Source of the DNA: Stercorarius parasiticus
Taxonomy: Eukaryota; Chordata; Aves; Charadriiformes; Stercorariidae
Direction: 5' to 3'
Length of the DNA: 64,000 nt
Assembly: GCA_013396915.1 (NCBI GenBank)
Contig: VWZL01001979.1
Coordinates: 310,001 to 374,000 of the forward strand
The position numbers were made by a program, and so were the translations under genes. Position 1 is the first letter of the stretch. Each line of letters begins with the position of its first letter. The notes below the pieces were generated by a model that was given only the letters and a program-made list of their open reading frames with translations, was not told the origin of the DNA and searched no databases. Shown in pieces: positions 1-14,000 of this stretch.

Positions 1-545
1 CCAGTAATTACAGACATAAGTTACAATAAATGATAGCGATGGGAGGGGGGAACATCTTTACATGGATGCAGAGGACCTGAGGTGCAACAGTTTTGTGCTT
101 GAGCGGGGATGCTGGCCGGAACCCAATGCTGACACTGGCCAGAGTTGCCTTCTCTTGAGGTCAGTGGTGCCTGCTCATCACAGCAGCAGAGATGGGTCTC
201 AGTTAACAGTACATGTGTGCACATGCACAACATCCCTCTTCTTTGGTCCCCTTACTAAATTGAACGTGTCAGTGGCACACTGTATGGTGTTCCTTTCCCC
301 TCTCCTGTGACAAAGGGGCTCCATGTTTTCTATCTCATAATTTATTTTTTTTTCTTCATACATGGGAGAAAATAATGATTTATATATAAAAAATCTAAAG
401 GAATTAAGCACACAAGCCAATTTACTCCAGCCCATTTGTGCTGTATCACAATTAAGTTCCCACAGAGCAAGAACCATTAAGAACATAATGTTCTGAGGAC
501 TTCTGGACATCCTGTAAGTTGGAGACAGAAAAATGCCTCTGTTCT

Positions 546-927
546 CAATCTGGAGAAGTCCTCAGGGAGACCTTATTGCAGCATTTCAGTGACTAAAGAG
601 GGCTTATAAGAAAGATGGGGACAAACTTTTTAGCTGGGCCTTTTGCGATAGGACAAGGGGTAATGGTTTTAAGCTAAATGCGGGTAGATCCACATTAGAT
701 ACAAGGAAGAAATTTTTTACAATGAGAGTGGTGAAACACTGGAACAGTTTCCCCAGAGAGGTGGTAGATGCCCCATCCCTGGAAACGTTCAAGGTCAGGC
801 TGGATGGGGCTCTGAGCAGCCTGATCTAGTTGAAGATGTCCCTGCTCATGGGGAGGTGAGGTAGGGGGGTAGACTAGATGACCTTTAAAGGTCCCTCCCA
901 AACTATTCTATGATTGATTCTATTCTG
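546..927 (+). mobile_element. CR1 LINE, 3' fragment
   Basis: A 5'-truncated CR1 copy. It starts in the 'tctggagaag...ctcagggagacctta' part of the element and runs through the conserved 'gtggtgaaacactggaacag' and 'gaggtggtagatgcccca' blocks to the 3' untranslated block (agatgacctttaaaggtccc) and terminal 'attctatgattgattctatt'. It has diverged, with stops in the ORF2 C-terminal frame, so it is an inactive relic. Confidence 0.9.
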
Positions 928-1172
928 TTATGAACCCAGCACTGTCACTTCAATAATGGAACGGGTATGCACCACAACCACCTGTACAAGAAATGCTGGC
1001 TTCCTATATATTTCCTTTGTAATTGTACTTACAAGAAGAGTCCCAGACTGATCAACTGCAGTGAAAAAAATCAAAAAGGATTTTTATAGGTATTGCTTTC
1101 CTTCCAAGCCACTTTCCTTTGATAAAGAGATATGCAAGAGTAAGTTCTTGCATTGTATGTTTCTACTACTGG

Positions 1173-1305
1173 ATCTCAAAGCTCTTTGCTGGCAAGATCT
1201 AATATATTAATCACCCATTGTAGAGATGGGGAAATGGAGACATGCTGAAATGACTTTTATGAAGTCAGCACATCAGAAGCAGGGACTGAAAACAGAAACA
1301 AGATG
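1173..1305 (+). repeat. MIR-like SINE remnant
   Basis: The order 'ctcaaagctctttgc', 'aatcacccattgtagagatg', 'gggaaatggagacatgctga', 'aagtcagcacatcagaagca', 'gggactgaaaacagaaac' follows the consensus shared by MIR-type SINEs (lowest-count box, then 'cccattttacagatggggaaactgag' with the later 'ggtcacacagc...agtggcagagc' box). The match is by memory only and the copy is strongly diverged. Confidence 0.45.
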
Positions 1306-4300
1306 GAAACAATTGATGCTTTCACTGAAAAATGATTGATATGGTCTTTTCTGACGACCTTAGTAGGGCAGCTGAATGATTGCCTTATACATTTTAGAAT
1401 TTCACTTGACAGTCCTCAGATATCATCATTTGTATGTGGATCCATCCATCTACTCCTCTTCTCCCTGAGAAACATGACACATCTAAGAGTGCATTCAATC
1501 ACGCCCCTATTCCAGCCACCAATACAACCCTTGAGACTCAAACCAGAATTTTTCCAAATGACGCAAAAAAAAAAAAAATTGAGTGCGCTGTCAGACAACA
1601 TGAATTTATACTTATTACCTGCGTAATACTTGTGGAATAGACTGTATTTTCTAGTTTTACTTTTTTATTTTAATTTATAAATACATCTTTATGGAAATCT
1701 AATTTCTCTGTGGGTTGTTAAAATCTCTAGGAAAAAAAGTTATTAATTATTAAAACATGAAATTCTTTTTTATATTAAAAAAATTAAGGAAAAAAACAGA
1801 ATCCAAACTTTTTCCGTTGTAGTTTTTATGAAAGTTGTACATTTAAAAAAAAATAAAAATAGCATGAGTGTCATTTTCCCAATTTAAATATTGAATATGC
1901 ATGAAAAATCAGTAAAAGTAGAAATATATGTGTTATTAGGAAGGTTTTTTGACCAGAATTAGTTAAATGAGTGCAAACAGAAAAAATATGTAGCTGATCT
2001 ATAAATAGTACTTAAAGGCAAACCTATCAGTAAAGTAATGCACATTAATCAGGAGTTATAGAAAAGAATTAAGAATAGAATGGAATTGTACTAGGTCCTA
2101 TTAATGAATCTGTTGATTACAGTTCAGGGATCATGAGAAATCTTCTGAATTAGTAATGATTTACAACCCGCGCCCATACTAAACAGCTAGAAACCAGAAT
2201 TGACCGACATACAAACTTCATTATGTCTGTTTTTTTAATTTGTTTCTCCATATAGACTGCAGCTGAAGAGAGAATTAAAGTTATAGCACTGAACTATAAA
2301 GTAACCAAGAAATAATTAACCATTCCTAAGGTAGGTCTGATGTGTTACTGATACCACAAAATTAAAGATAAAGAAAATGTGCTCACAGAAGGGATTTTTC
2401 CCTGGCAAATATAATGGGTAGGCTATGCTCTTGAGGGGTAAAGGTAGATTTGTAAATGCTTGAAGTAAAATAATTGGTTAATAATTGTAAATTATTTAAC
2501 ACAGCAATAAAGAAGCTTTCTATAACTTACGAGCAAATATTGGTATCTAAAATGAAAAGGGTTGGAGAGAATGGAAGCAGCTAAAACAACAAATGCTTTC
2601 CTCGAAATAGTCAAGTGTCTGACAAATTAACTTTTTCAATTACTTTAATTTTCAGTTGCTCATATTCTGTAGTTGAAATGGACTCTGCAGCTGTATTTGC
2701 ATTCCCCAGCTCTTGGCATATAATTTCCAGTGAGCAAAAGATAGGAAGATCCTGTGGGTGTCCAATAATAACTGCCTCATAAACAACTGTTTTGCAACTG
2801 AGATGCTATTATTATAAGGCAACATTGCTATGCATTTCATATTCTCCTTATCAGATATTTTTCCCATGCCTTTTAATAATATGTACTTTGGATTGTAAAT
2901 GTCATGAAAATCGTAGGCATTCATAGCCTCAAGGTGTGTGGGGGAAACCAAAAGAACATAGATAAAGCTTCTAAATATCAAATGCCTTCAGTGCCAGGCG
3001 CCCCCTTTCTCTTGAAGGCTAGCAGGAGAGAGAAATGGTAGCAAGTTAGCATGGGCTAACACCCATATATAGCTTTGCAGCCTTTAAGGACGGTTAAAGG
3101 TAAACACAAGAAACGAAGCTTTAAAATACGCTGTCAGGAGTCTACAGGCATCCTAACGTATCAGAAATTTGTCAGCTGTCATCAAATTTATCAGCTGGTT
3201 ACTGTAACATCTTTAGACCAGCCACAAAGTACGCCATTAGTACCTATTGCTACCATTATTCTTATGGATCCTGGTGTTTCATGGAAAAAAGATTTATAGT
3301 GACTGTTCACATGTATGAAAACATGCTCAGCATTATTAACTGGTCCTGACACAAGCAGTATTTTTGCTGTATACAGCTGAGCAAAAAGCCTTACTCAGTG
3401 CAAAGCTTTCATCAAATTATCTACCAGTGAAAGCTGACAAGCTGATTGAAAGTGTCAGAGGAAGGGGAAGGTGATATATAACAGCACAATTTCCATTGCA
3501 CAAAGCAGTATTTTTAGCCCTTACAATTTGTACTGAAACTCATTATTCTTCTCCATTATGGGCAAAGGGGAAACTCTGTAAGTGCACAAGTCTGTAACTT
3601 CTCTAATTTTAAATCTAGCTCAAATGACTGCTTTCCGCAGGGAGATGACTAAATGATATACAGCCACTCACCAGGCATTTGTCTCTTGTTCACATTCAAG
3701 AAATGCTATCAAGAATTAAACTCTGTGCAGCCATTACACTAGTGGGAATATTAAAGCCGGGACTGTGCTACATTAGACACAGCGTAATGAAGAATGTTGC
3801 ATTTCAGTCGGTCCAGAATTGATGTCACCGGGCAGCTGCCTGTGTCACAAACAGAGCATGCTACAGCACTGCACTTCGGGACCTGCTCTAGTTTGAACAC
3901 TTCTTGACACAACATAATCACTTGCCATCCACATGGCCTCCTCGTGAGACTCCAAACAGGCTGACAGCAGGAATTTATTGAACTGCCTGAACACACCTGT
4001 GTACAAAATGATCTAACCATACTCATTATATGCACACAAATGAGAAAATGATACTAATACCTGATGGGAATGTGTAAAACTATTTAAGAAAACTGTTACA
4101 TGTAAGATTTTTATTTTTTTTTTTTAAAGTTAACTTAAAGTAGCTAAGTGGTAAATTCAATCTGGTAAAATCAAATAATTCACTGACCTTGGTTTTGTTA
4201 GTTTTTTTTTTTTACTATTGTTGTTATTGTTATTATTAAACTATTTTATATCTATATGTTAGAAAAAAAATCAAGTTTTCTTGACCTGGTATTTTCTATT

Positions 4301-5070
4301 GTACCAGGCAATGAAGCACGTATATAGATCCTCTATTTAACAAAAATTTTCTAGTTGCAACAGATGCCTTAAATTTAAAACAAATAAATAAAAAATAATA
4401 AATTCTAAATATTATTTCAAAGTAATTTTAACTAATTTATTCTTTATTTCAGAGTCAGTTATTTGCAGCATTTGCATTAAACTCTCATCATAGTAAGACT
4501 GTACTGAGACAATAATGAGTAGCAGTTTTGACTTTGTAGGACTTTTCAGGGGATAATTCACTAGAATGACAGGGCCACAGAGCATAAAGAAGTATCGTAC
4601 CCAAGAGCACGCAGGAACCAAGTCCTGTACCTGACTTTCAGTTTAGTCAACTATTTGGTAGCCTGTGCATGAAAAAATTCCCAGGCCTCACTTAGAAGCA
4701 AGAAACATTAGAGGTCACGGCATACAGTGATAAAGGTCTTCACTCTTGTATGCCTCTGTGTGTTTCTTTAGCAGAATCTGCATTCTGCCTCAAGTTCCTC
4801 ACTTCCAACACAAAGTGAACACAAATATGTTTGTTACTCAACTGCAGAAACAAAATTGTTTTTGTGTGAATGGTACCAAGGGAAAAATGAAACTTGCTAC
4901 TTTCTCTCCCCTGGTACTTCTATATTTTAGGGTTGAGGCAATTCAGAAAAACAAAACAAAAAACCCCCACCTTTTGACCTGAAAAACATCTATAGATGAA
5001 GATTAGCAACACACAGGAAACATGTTCACTAGTTATTAAAAGGAAAATAAAACTACAAAGGTCTAAGTCA

Positions 5071-5084
5071 CACACACACACAAT
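5071..5084 (+). repeat. (CA)n microsatellite, short
   Basis: A run of seven CA units in intronic DNA. Confidence 0.8.
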
Positions 5085-7960
5085 TCCTGAGAAACCAATA
5101 AATTGTCGTTAGAAACAAGAAATTGTTTTAGCAAGGACCAGAAACACCTGTCTTCTTTCTCCAGGGTAAGAGAACATTAAGATTCAAAATTGACATTGAA
5201 AAATGGCACTTGGGACTCTTCCAGTTTGTAAGTGTGAATGTAAAAACATGTGTTTTCCACTGGATGATCAGAGACTCTAAATGGGAACTTTACAGGCCTT
5301 TGACATCTATTCAATGCTAACAGCATTATTTTATCGTTTCATAGGGAGACTGCGTCTCAAACTTTTGTCTACTGACTCTATACATAAATAGATCATTTAG
5401 ATATAAAAAAACCAAACCCCAAAACACTGAATAACAGGGCAACAACTAAGGATGTGTAACCTCTTATCTTGCAAAGGTAGAACTGAATTTCCCTGCATAG
5501 TTAGCCAGTGGTGACCTAGTGAGTGTAGTCCACATGACAGGGGCCAGCAACTCCACCTCAGGAATGGCAATTCAAAATTTTTAGTCTTGCAAGCCAGGCT
5601 TTAATTCTGCATAAAAAAGCCCCTCTGAATCATGAAATGGAAATTTGGTTTAGGTTACCGTGCAGCTCCAGGAAGAAGTTAGTGAGAAAACCCAAACTTC
5701 CCCTTTGACTCTTTCTCCCTTTTCTCAGTCCATTGGCAACATTAAACTCAAAAGAGCTTTGCAACACCTGCCACCTCAGCAGACAGTCCAGGCACTTAGA
5801 ATAATTCTGGCCTAAGTAATTGAGGAGAGTGGCTGGAGTAACGGGATGTTGGTTGCACCTACCCAGTTCTGTGCTTGTCCTCAAAACTTGGTCAGCTGTA
5901 CACAAAATGTGGAGATGAAATCCTAAAAGCTATTTAGAATTTTATGGAAATTTTATACTGTATATACAAGTTCTCTAACAGCAGTCTGTGGTAAGCTGAA
6001 ATGTGTAAGCAGAATTAAATACTATGGCATTACATTAAATATTTGGCTGAAAGATCAGCTTGTCCCATTATAATGGATGGACCTGGATGTAACATGAGAA
6101 GAAATGAAAACTCCAGAATAGTAAAGTTCATGATTTTTCCAAAATCTACAGCACATTGTTATTCTTGAGATAGCACATTTGCTCAAAGCATTATCATTAT
6201 GAAGAATGTATCATTTTGTCATGTATTTCCAAAATTGCCCCTTGAAAATTCTGAGGCAAGCAAGTATCCTTGTCTTGCTAGGATACCAGTATGAGCAGAT
6301 GGAGGAGGAAAACTTCAGGTCCACTCACATCTACTTCATTTTCTGCTTTCAAGTGTTTTTGCCACAAAAAAAAGAAGTTTTGCAGAATGTTGAAAAACAC
6401 TGGGCACACTCAGGTTTGTCCTTATTCCATAGCATACATTATTATTCTACTCCTGCCTGAAGCCTCATGTAAGTTGTATTTGCCATTTCATTAAAGTTGC
6501 TATAAAAAACAAGAAAAAGGACACAGGACAGGTACACTCCAAAAACCGATGGCAAAATTATCTTGTAAATTCTGTGCCTGGTGGTGCATGATTGTTCAAA
6601 AGTTCATAAGAAAATTATTTCCTCGGTGGAAAGAGGTCAGGATTTGAAAGTCAACTTGATACCTAATCAAGAAAAAGAACAAAATCACTAGTAATAAAGT
6701 TTCTGCAGGTCAAGTGTTTCCTTGGGCTACTTCTATGGAAGCTGACTATTCCCAAAATAGACTTTAAATTACATCTTTACAATTTTATTATCTTTAGTAT
6801 GGTAGCATCTGAGGGCGTAATTTGAAGAGAAAACAGTTTGATAAAGGACATTGCAAATAAAACTGAGTTCTGATGACTATAGAACAAATAAAATATAATC
6901 TAATTCAATTTTAGATTCATGCTGATTAAAATACATCAGAGAAAAGTTCAGTAAAAATATGCCAGTAAAGTATGCAGGAGCATATAAACAAGTAAACATA
7001 AAAGCAAGTTCAATGATTTTTTTAATATAGTCATTTCAGGACTGAATTACATATTGAGGGAAAAGAAGGGCTTGTTATTTTCCTGATGTTGTTTGTCCAT
7101 TGCCCCAAGTACTGGTCAAAGATTGCTCAAATATATTGTTACTCACCAGTGGCAGACTAGACACTAGTATTAAAGGACAGTCTTCCAAACAAGAGCTGTA
7201 ATGTACAGGAAGGTATTCACACAGGGGGTTACAGTATGTGATGTTTTTAAATCACTAGCATATTTTAATGGTAACAGAAGTGTGATGAAAAAAGAAGCCT
7301 AGTTTAGAAAAAGAAAACCGCACAAACAAAAGCAAGGAATTCTGAATGTCATTTTATGATTTCATACTAAACAACAGCTAAGTTAGCAGATGAAAAGAAT
7401 GAGGTGTGCAAAAACTAGACGGCTGCCTAAAAACTATAGACAGAATTTCTCCCCATTAATAAAAAAAGAAAATGATAACAGTGACAGGAAAAAAAAAGTA
7501 AGAAAATAAAATTTAAAAAAAGTAAGGAAAATAATATTATATGTCTGGAACAAGAAGGAAGTTAGTTGAAAAGATTAATAACACAATGGTAAAGACTGTC
7601 AAAGACAAACTTTCTAGAGCAAGTGGTAATTCAGCACCATTTGTTCTCTATCTTGGAATTCTCTGGCAGAAACTGTCATCCTTTAAAAAAATCTTTCTGC
7701 TATCTCTAGGTTCATTGAAAAAGCAATCAGTATATTGGTTTTGCTATCTCTGTCTCAGCAGGGTTTTCTATTAAGACATTCTCAATGAACTCTCAATGAG
7801 AATGAAAACTTCAAAAATTGTAAAACATAAATTAATGTTAACGTGGTTTTTTTTCCAATTTTTCCTGTTTACCATGGGGTTTTGAGGAACATTCTTGACA
7901 GTATTATTCTAAAACTCTTTGCAGTTCCATAATAAGTCCAAAGACTGTTTTAAATATCTT

Positions 7961-8068
7961 CACAGAATCACAGAATGCGTTGGGTTGGAAGGGACTTTTA
8001 AAGGTCATCTAGTTCAAGCCCCCTGCAGTAAGCAGGGACATCTTTAACTAGATCAGATTGCTTATTTA
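7961..8068 (-). mobile_element. CR1 LINE, 3' end fragment
   Basis: Reverse-oriented CR1 3' end. The window reads 'cacagaatcacagaatgcgt', then 'tgggttggaagggactttta', 'aaggtcatctagttcaagcc', 'ccctgc' and 'ctagatcaga', which is the complement of the usual CR1 3' block. Only about 100 bases remain. Confidence 0.9.
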
Positions 8069-11000
8069 TAGAATTAAAACTATACAATCGAGTGAAATCA
8101 GTGTTTCTCAGTACAAATTTGCTTATTCTATCCAAGCTCAGAAACTATGTGATGTATCTCCCTCTCTCTCAAGTCATGCTAGTACATGGTTAAAGTTACT
8201 GGATACATTCAAATTCCAGGTTGAACAAAATAACCACAAGACAGACCTCAAGCATAAATATAACTTCCCATAAAATGTGAAATATCAAATAATTATTCCA
8301 TTTCAGTTAATCACCTTCCAGTAGAGTTCAGAGTTTTTTCCTGACCTAATTAAAAATTATGCCATCTACAATTCAAATCTATGTCAATTTATTAACGATC
8401 TACTACAAATGCAACAAATAGAAGGAAAAAACATCAGTTCCCTAAAATACAGATTCCACTCAACAAAGAACTGAAAAAAGGAAAACACAAGGACCATGGC
8501 ACTGAAGACTATTTAGGTATTGCAAACATTTGCATACTTTTGAGAACAACCTTGTCATAAATCATGTAAAGGTAACCTCTGACTAGAAGCACCATAGGTA
8601 AAGGACAGTGCCATGCTCAAAGGCTTTTCAACACATTAGGCAATAACAATGGTTCTTCAAAGGAAGTAAAATTCTCCTGTCTTTCTAAAATGCCTCAGAG
8701 TTCAGACTTGATCCCTCATTACACTGCGGCGAGTTTTCCTCACTGACTCTTTGGGACTCAGAATGACCATTATTAGTTCTCAACTAAGACAAATAACATG
8801 AAGTCTTGGCAACAAGCTCAGCCTCTATTTTGATGCACATATTATAATTTATTAAAGAACTACTTCTTGATATGTCCTAAATCCCCAAATATGGGTGACA
8901 ATAGTGTATTAAAAAAAAAAAAAGGAAGCAACCTTTTCCCAAGCCTTTATTTTAGATAAAATCAGCCCCACTTACCTTTACGGAGAAAGGCAGCATGAAA
9001 ATTCTGCCCTGGCTATCCCACTGGTATTTCCAGTTAGGCTTGAAACCACCAGTAAGTATCTGGACACAGTATCTTCCCCATCATTCTGAAGGGAAGGATT
9101 CTTCACACTGACCAGAGGGAGAGCAGGATGTTCTAACAGCACTCTACACTTAATAGGCTTTCTTGACCTCTCCAAATTAAAAACAGAAAAAACAAACCTA
9201 TAGCAAGCAAATCAACTAAAAACACCACACCAACCCAAACATACCCTTTAATTACTTATCAGTTGACTAAGATTTCAATTAGAGTTGGACAAGGTAATAC
9301 CTTTAGCAAACTAGTAGAACTTTTAACAGTACTAAGATCCTGGAGAGTTTTGAATAGCAGCAATGATTTAGTAACAATAGGCTGGATTTCAAAAGGAAAT
9401 ATAAATGTATTCAGCATATAGAAAATTAATTAGGATGTTGGAAAATGTCTATCTGATAAATTACTAATGATAAAGAACTTCAAAGTTATATTTCTTACAG
9501 ATCTTGATTCCTCTTATATTAAATGTACATAATTTATTCTTAGACTTCATTGGTAATTATTTGATGTCTTTCTTATGCAGCAATACCATAAAGGATTCAC
9601 AGATCTTGACAGCTCTGGTACTTTTCAACTTTCCTGAAGAAACTAGAGTTTAGCACTTCATTTTCTGCTTTCTCTTATAAACTGAAATAGTTTTTATATA
9701 TGGTACCATAGCAGATGTATTTTAAAATAAGTGTCTAAAAATCCCTGAAAGAATTAAGGATTTCTGCTCCTATTTGGAAAATGTTACATAAACATTTTAA
9801 CAAACAACCCTTAGATGCAGATTCAGGAATTGAGATTACACTGAAACAATATGCAGAGAACATATAGTCAATTTTGTGATTGAAGGATGGATATGCAGTT
9901 TGTGGATGGATGAGCATGCCACCTAATCTGAGCTCTAAGCACAGCATTGCTTGTGTTGTGGGCTAGTCTGGCTTCTGAACTGCCTTAGCTACCTCCACAT
10001 GTTGGTGGTGATACCTGCCTCGCCTCCTCTGGCTAGAACCAGCTATAGCTGGGAACTTGAAGCTTTAGTCTGAAATTAGATCACGCACTCAAACCCCATC
10101 AAAGATTTTTGATCTCTAGCATGACTGTCAAAAGGCTAATATATGTAAGACTAAATTAGACCTTTTTAATTAAAATTTTCAGTAAAATTTTTATTGCTTG
10201 ATATTTGACATAACCCCTTTATACCACTGCTCATAACTCAATGGCAATAGAATCAGTAAAGCCTTCAATGAGCACCAAAACTTCTGTCAACTCAAGAGAC
10301 AGCAACAACGGAACCTTGGTTTTCATATAAGCCTTGCCAAGTTTTGAGGATACGGCATTGTCTCTACAGCCTTTCCTGATGTCAATGAGCTCTTTTGGTT
10401 ATCTTTGATCACCGAAAGACTGACCCCTCCCATACCAGCTCTCAAACTAGCAAAACACGGCCTCTGCAGATGTGCACCATGATGGCAAAGGGCAATCACC
10501 GGGGAATGCCAAAACCTTACTTTTAAGGATTTCCCCATAGTTAAGTAAACTTGCACACAAGGTGAAGGTAACAAGTGAATAAGGATTACCGACAGACACT
10601 ATTTACACAGAAAATGGAATAGGAGGTTTAAAAAATGCACCCAGATTAAGTATGAAGAGCTTCCTTAGATGTTTCTATATGTTTATCTCTAATTCTCTTA
10701 AGGTTGAGTTGAGAGAAGGGGTACGTAAAGGCTTTCAACATATGCAGAGACCTTTCATTCATCTTATGCCAGCCCAGTCTTGCAGCGTGATTTATTCTGG
10801 TTTATGACAGCTTTTTTCTTCTGTATTTATACAGTAACATTACTATGAGTTTCAGCAAGGGATAAGACCATATCTTTTCCTCTCTTTTGCTTTTTTGTCT
10901 TCACGCTTACTTAATACACGTCTCATTTCAGTCTGTTTTCTCCCTTCTGAAAATACACTGTGTATTTAATTTTTTTCAAAATAAGGTTTTTAATCATCTT

Positions 11001-14000
11001 ATGAGAAAGAATTTGTGTGTGTGTATGAAACACAAAAAGATAACACAGGAAACCAAAGATGTTAATATTCAGAAATGCATGCTAGGTTGAAAGAGAAAAA
11101 CACCTATTTCTGTGTAAGCTTAGTTTCACATGATCCTGCCAGATTTGGGACACTGCCTTGGTTTCAGTATATTTTATAATGCAACTCCAAATTACTCAAC
11201 GATAAGTTAGAATGTTAGAGTTAGAATACAGAGATCACAGTACCATGTCCATAGCTGTAGACTGTTAAACTCCATCAGATTCAGTGCTAGTGACTCAGGT
11301 GGCAGCACATTAAAGCAAGAACAAGATCAAGAGATACAAGGTAATACAATCTCAAACCTAAAACTGCTGTAAATTTTGGTGTCAATTTGATGAGGCCAGA
11401 AGTTAACTCCTCAGTAAGAGACAGAGGCAACCATTCTGTTTTTCAGATAAATGAGTATTTATCTCATTTGCCAGAACAGCACAGAATGATCCAAACCAGC
11501 ATAATTTTCTATTTCATCAGGCTGTAGTGATTTCACTGGTGTTTTCTGGCAGACATATATAGATACAGACCTCTGGGAGCTCATACAGTTAGTCCTAGTC
11601 TAGAGAGGATTTGCTCCCAATACAGGTAGCTGCTGATGACTGAAGAGGACTCAGTGACAGTCATTTGTTATACTCAAGACTTTATGTCTATGGTTCGTTT
11701 TTATTATGCATCAAGATAAATGTTTCATACAGCCTGACAAGCTTCTCAGGGTTGTACAGAAGTATTCTTCAGAATTTATTTTGTCGCTTGGATTCCCTTT
11801 ATTAATATTCTGGGTTCTCTCAAAGGACCAGGTTCACAGAAGGATGCAATCACCTAACCATTTGATGTGGTGCTGCTTAATGTTTACCTTTCCGGTTCTT
11901 GGCACAGAACCCCAAGTCTCTTTGCAGGTAAATGCTTTATGAATGCCCCAAGTCAACTAGCTGAAGAATCACAGTTGCCATTGAGGAGGATAAGTGCAAA
12001 GTTCATCTCCTGTCTCATGTTGTCTAAGCCATGAAGCAGTGGTCCAAGATTGACCACTAGAAAGCCATTTTGATTCATTTTTGCATTCAGCATTGTTACC
12101 CTTAACTCAGGTATTTTTAATAGATTAAAACATCAGTGTTTTAACTGTAAAGAAAATAGTTCTTGGTAACATAAATTCAAAATAGAATTTGTAGTAATTG
12201 ACAGAGAAGGTGCTGGTTTTAAAACCCTTCAACACAACCCACTGAGATCAGATACTGAAGAACTATTTGCTTACTCTGTACTTAATATTGTTTCAAATGA
12301 TATAATAAAACACAAGAGAACTATAAAGCCTTGTGAGAGCACAGAAGCAGGTAGTTGCACATGGCTGTACTGATGGGGCTTTTACCAGGACTACCTATTT
12401 TGAAGAAATCCCAGTTTGCCAGCCATGTCCCTTAACATGAGCACTGTCTGGTTTCAAGTTATATACATAACTTTTTTTTTTATTCATATCATCATCCACT
12501 TTGTAGCATGCTTTCTTTGCCCTTACTGCAGATCCAAATAGGAAACACCAGTTTCTGTTGCAGCTTTAGATGTAGCTTCTGTAGATCCAGTTTTATTCCA
12601 TTACCTGTCTGCCATCCCAAGAATATGTCTGATACAACAGTTAATCAGAAATTGTTGAAGAAAAGGCTGATACAGCAGTTACGCTGATTTTTGTGGCTAC
12701 CTGAAATGACTTTGCAGCTGTGGTAGAACGGAGAAGCTACAGCCATTGAGAGGCCAGTAGACTGTAGGAACTAGCAATGACAAAGACTATAGTCTGGACA
12801 TGGTGCTATTTCTCATATAAGCAGCTATCAGGATCATATCATTAAAACAGAAAGCCTTTCGTAGGTACAAGTTGCCAGTCACTATATTTTCAGATTTTTC
12901 AAATAACAGAAGCCATTAAAGAGAGTTTTAGAAGGGTGTTTCATTGTTTTGGTTTTTTTTTTTAAAGCGACAGTGTGCATTAGGAAGGTGAAAAAGTAGT
13001 AGCCAACACATTTATTAATAACCACCACATTCTGAGACTGCTTTCCTCTCCTAAAACAAAGAAGGAAACACACTTCACTGTCACAAGAGGGTATAAAACT
13101 GTCTATAAGTCAAGCATAAGAAAACCCATAAAAGTTATGTACCTTGCTTATAGCTCTACCTTTACTTTTTACTGTGATTGACTGCTCATCTCTTTTACTA
13201 GCACATTTTTTTTAAAGATTCCTATTGATCACACTTTGCCTTCCCTTTCCCTCTTCTAATGGCATTTGTTCCTTTCTTTCAGTTTCTCTCTAATCATTAT
13301 TGTCTCCTGGCTCTCTCTCTCATCACATTTTGGAAATATTCCCCCATGTACCTCTTGGATGTTAAATAGATAGATATTCTAAGTTCTTTATATAGTGAAT
13401 GGTGCCACTTTAGCAGTATTAAATGCTTTACTGGACCTAGTCCTTGAGCAGGCAAAGGTTTGCACTTAGGTTCATTCCACAAAACTCACGTGAGGTCAGG
13501 CACCAAAATAGGTTCAGAAAGCTTTGTTAAGAGATAACTGGTAGGATGATCGGAATATACAGGAACTTTTGATTTACTGCTGCTGAAGGTGAATTCTATC
13601 TACCAGATCCCTCCCTGAAGAAAGGGGCCAGTGTCTTTCTCAACGTACTTGGCAGGAATTTTGTTTTTCTTTTTAAGGGCAGTGCCAGTGGTATTGTAGC
13701 TGCTACCTGCTTTTCATATATTTGCTCAGAGTTTATGAAAGCAGATTTCCACCTTTGTGAACTGAGAATAATTTAAGAAGCTTGAAGTTCTCACCCACAA
13801 CCAGACAGTCGCCAACATTACTGAAGAATCAAATCTTACTGGTGTGTGCTAAGCTGTGAACACAAAACTGACTGTACCCGAGAGAGCAGAGGATGACAAA
13901 TCATTACTTTTCTGTAGAGTGATGAGGACTAGCCAGGCACTGCAGCAGTGCTCAGTGCTGATAAGTCCCTGGTATCAAAAGAAATCTACTATCGGCTTTT

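Noticed and set aside
199..510. Minus-strand 103-codon frame
   Set aside because: No domain, AT-rich composition and no exon context; consistent with chance.
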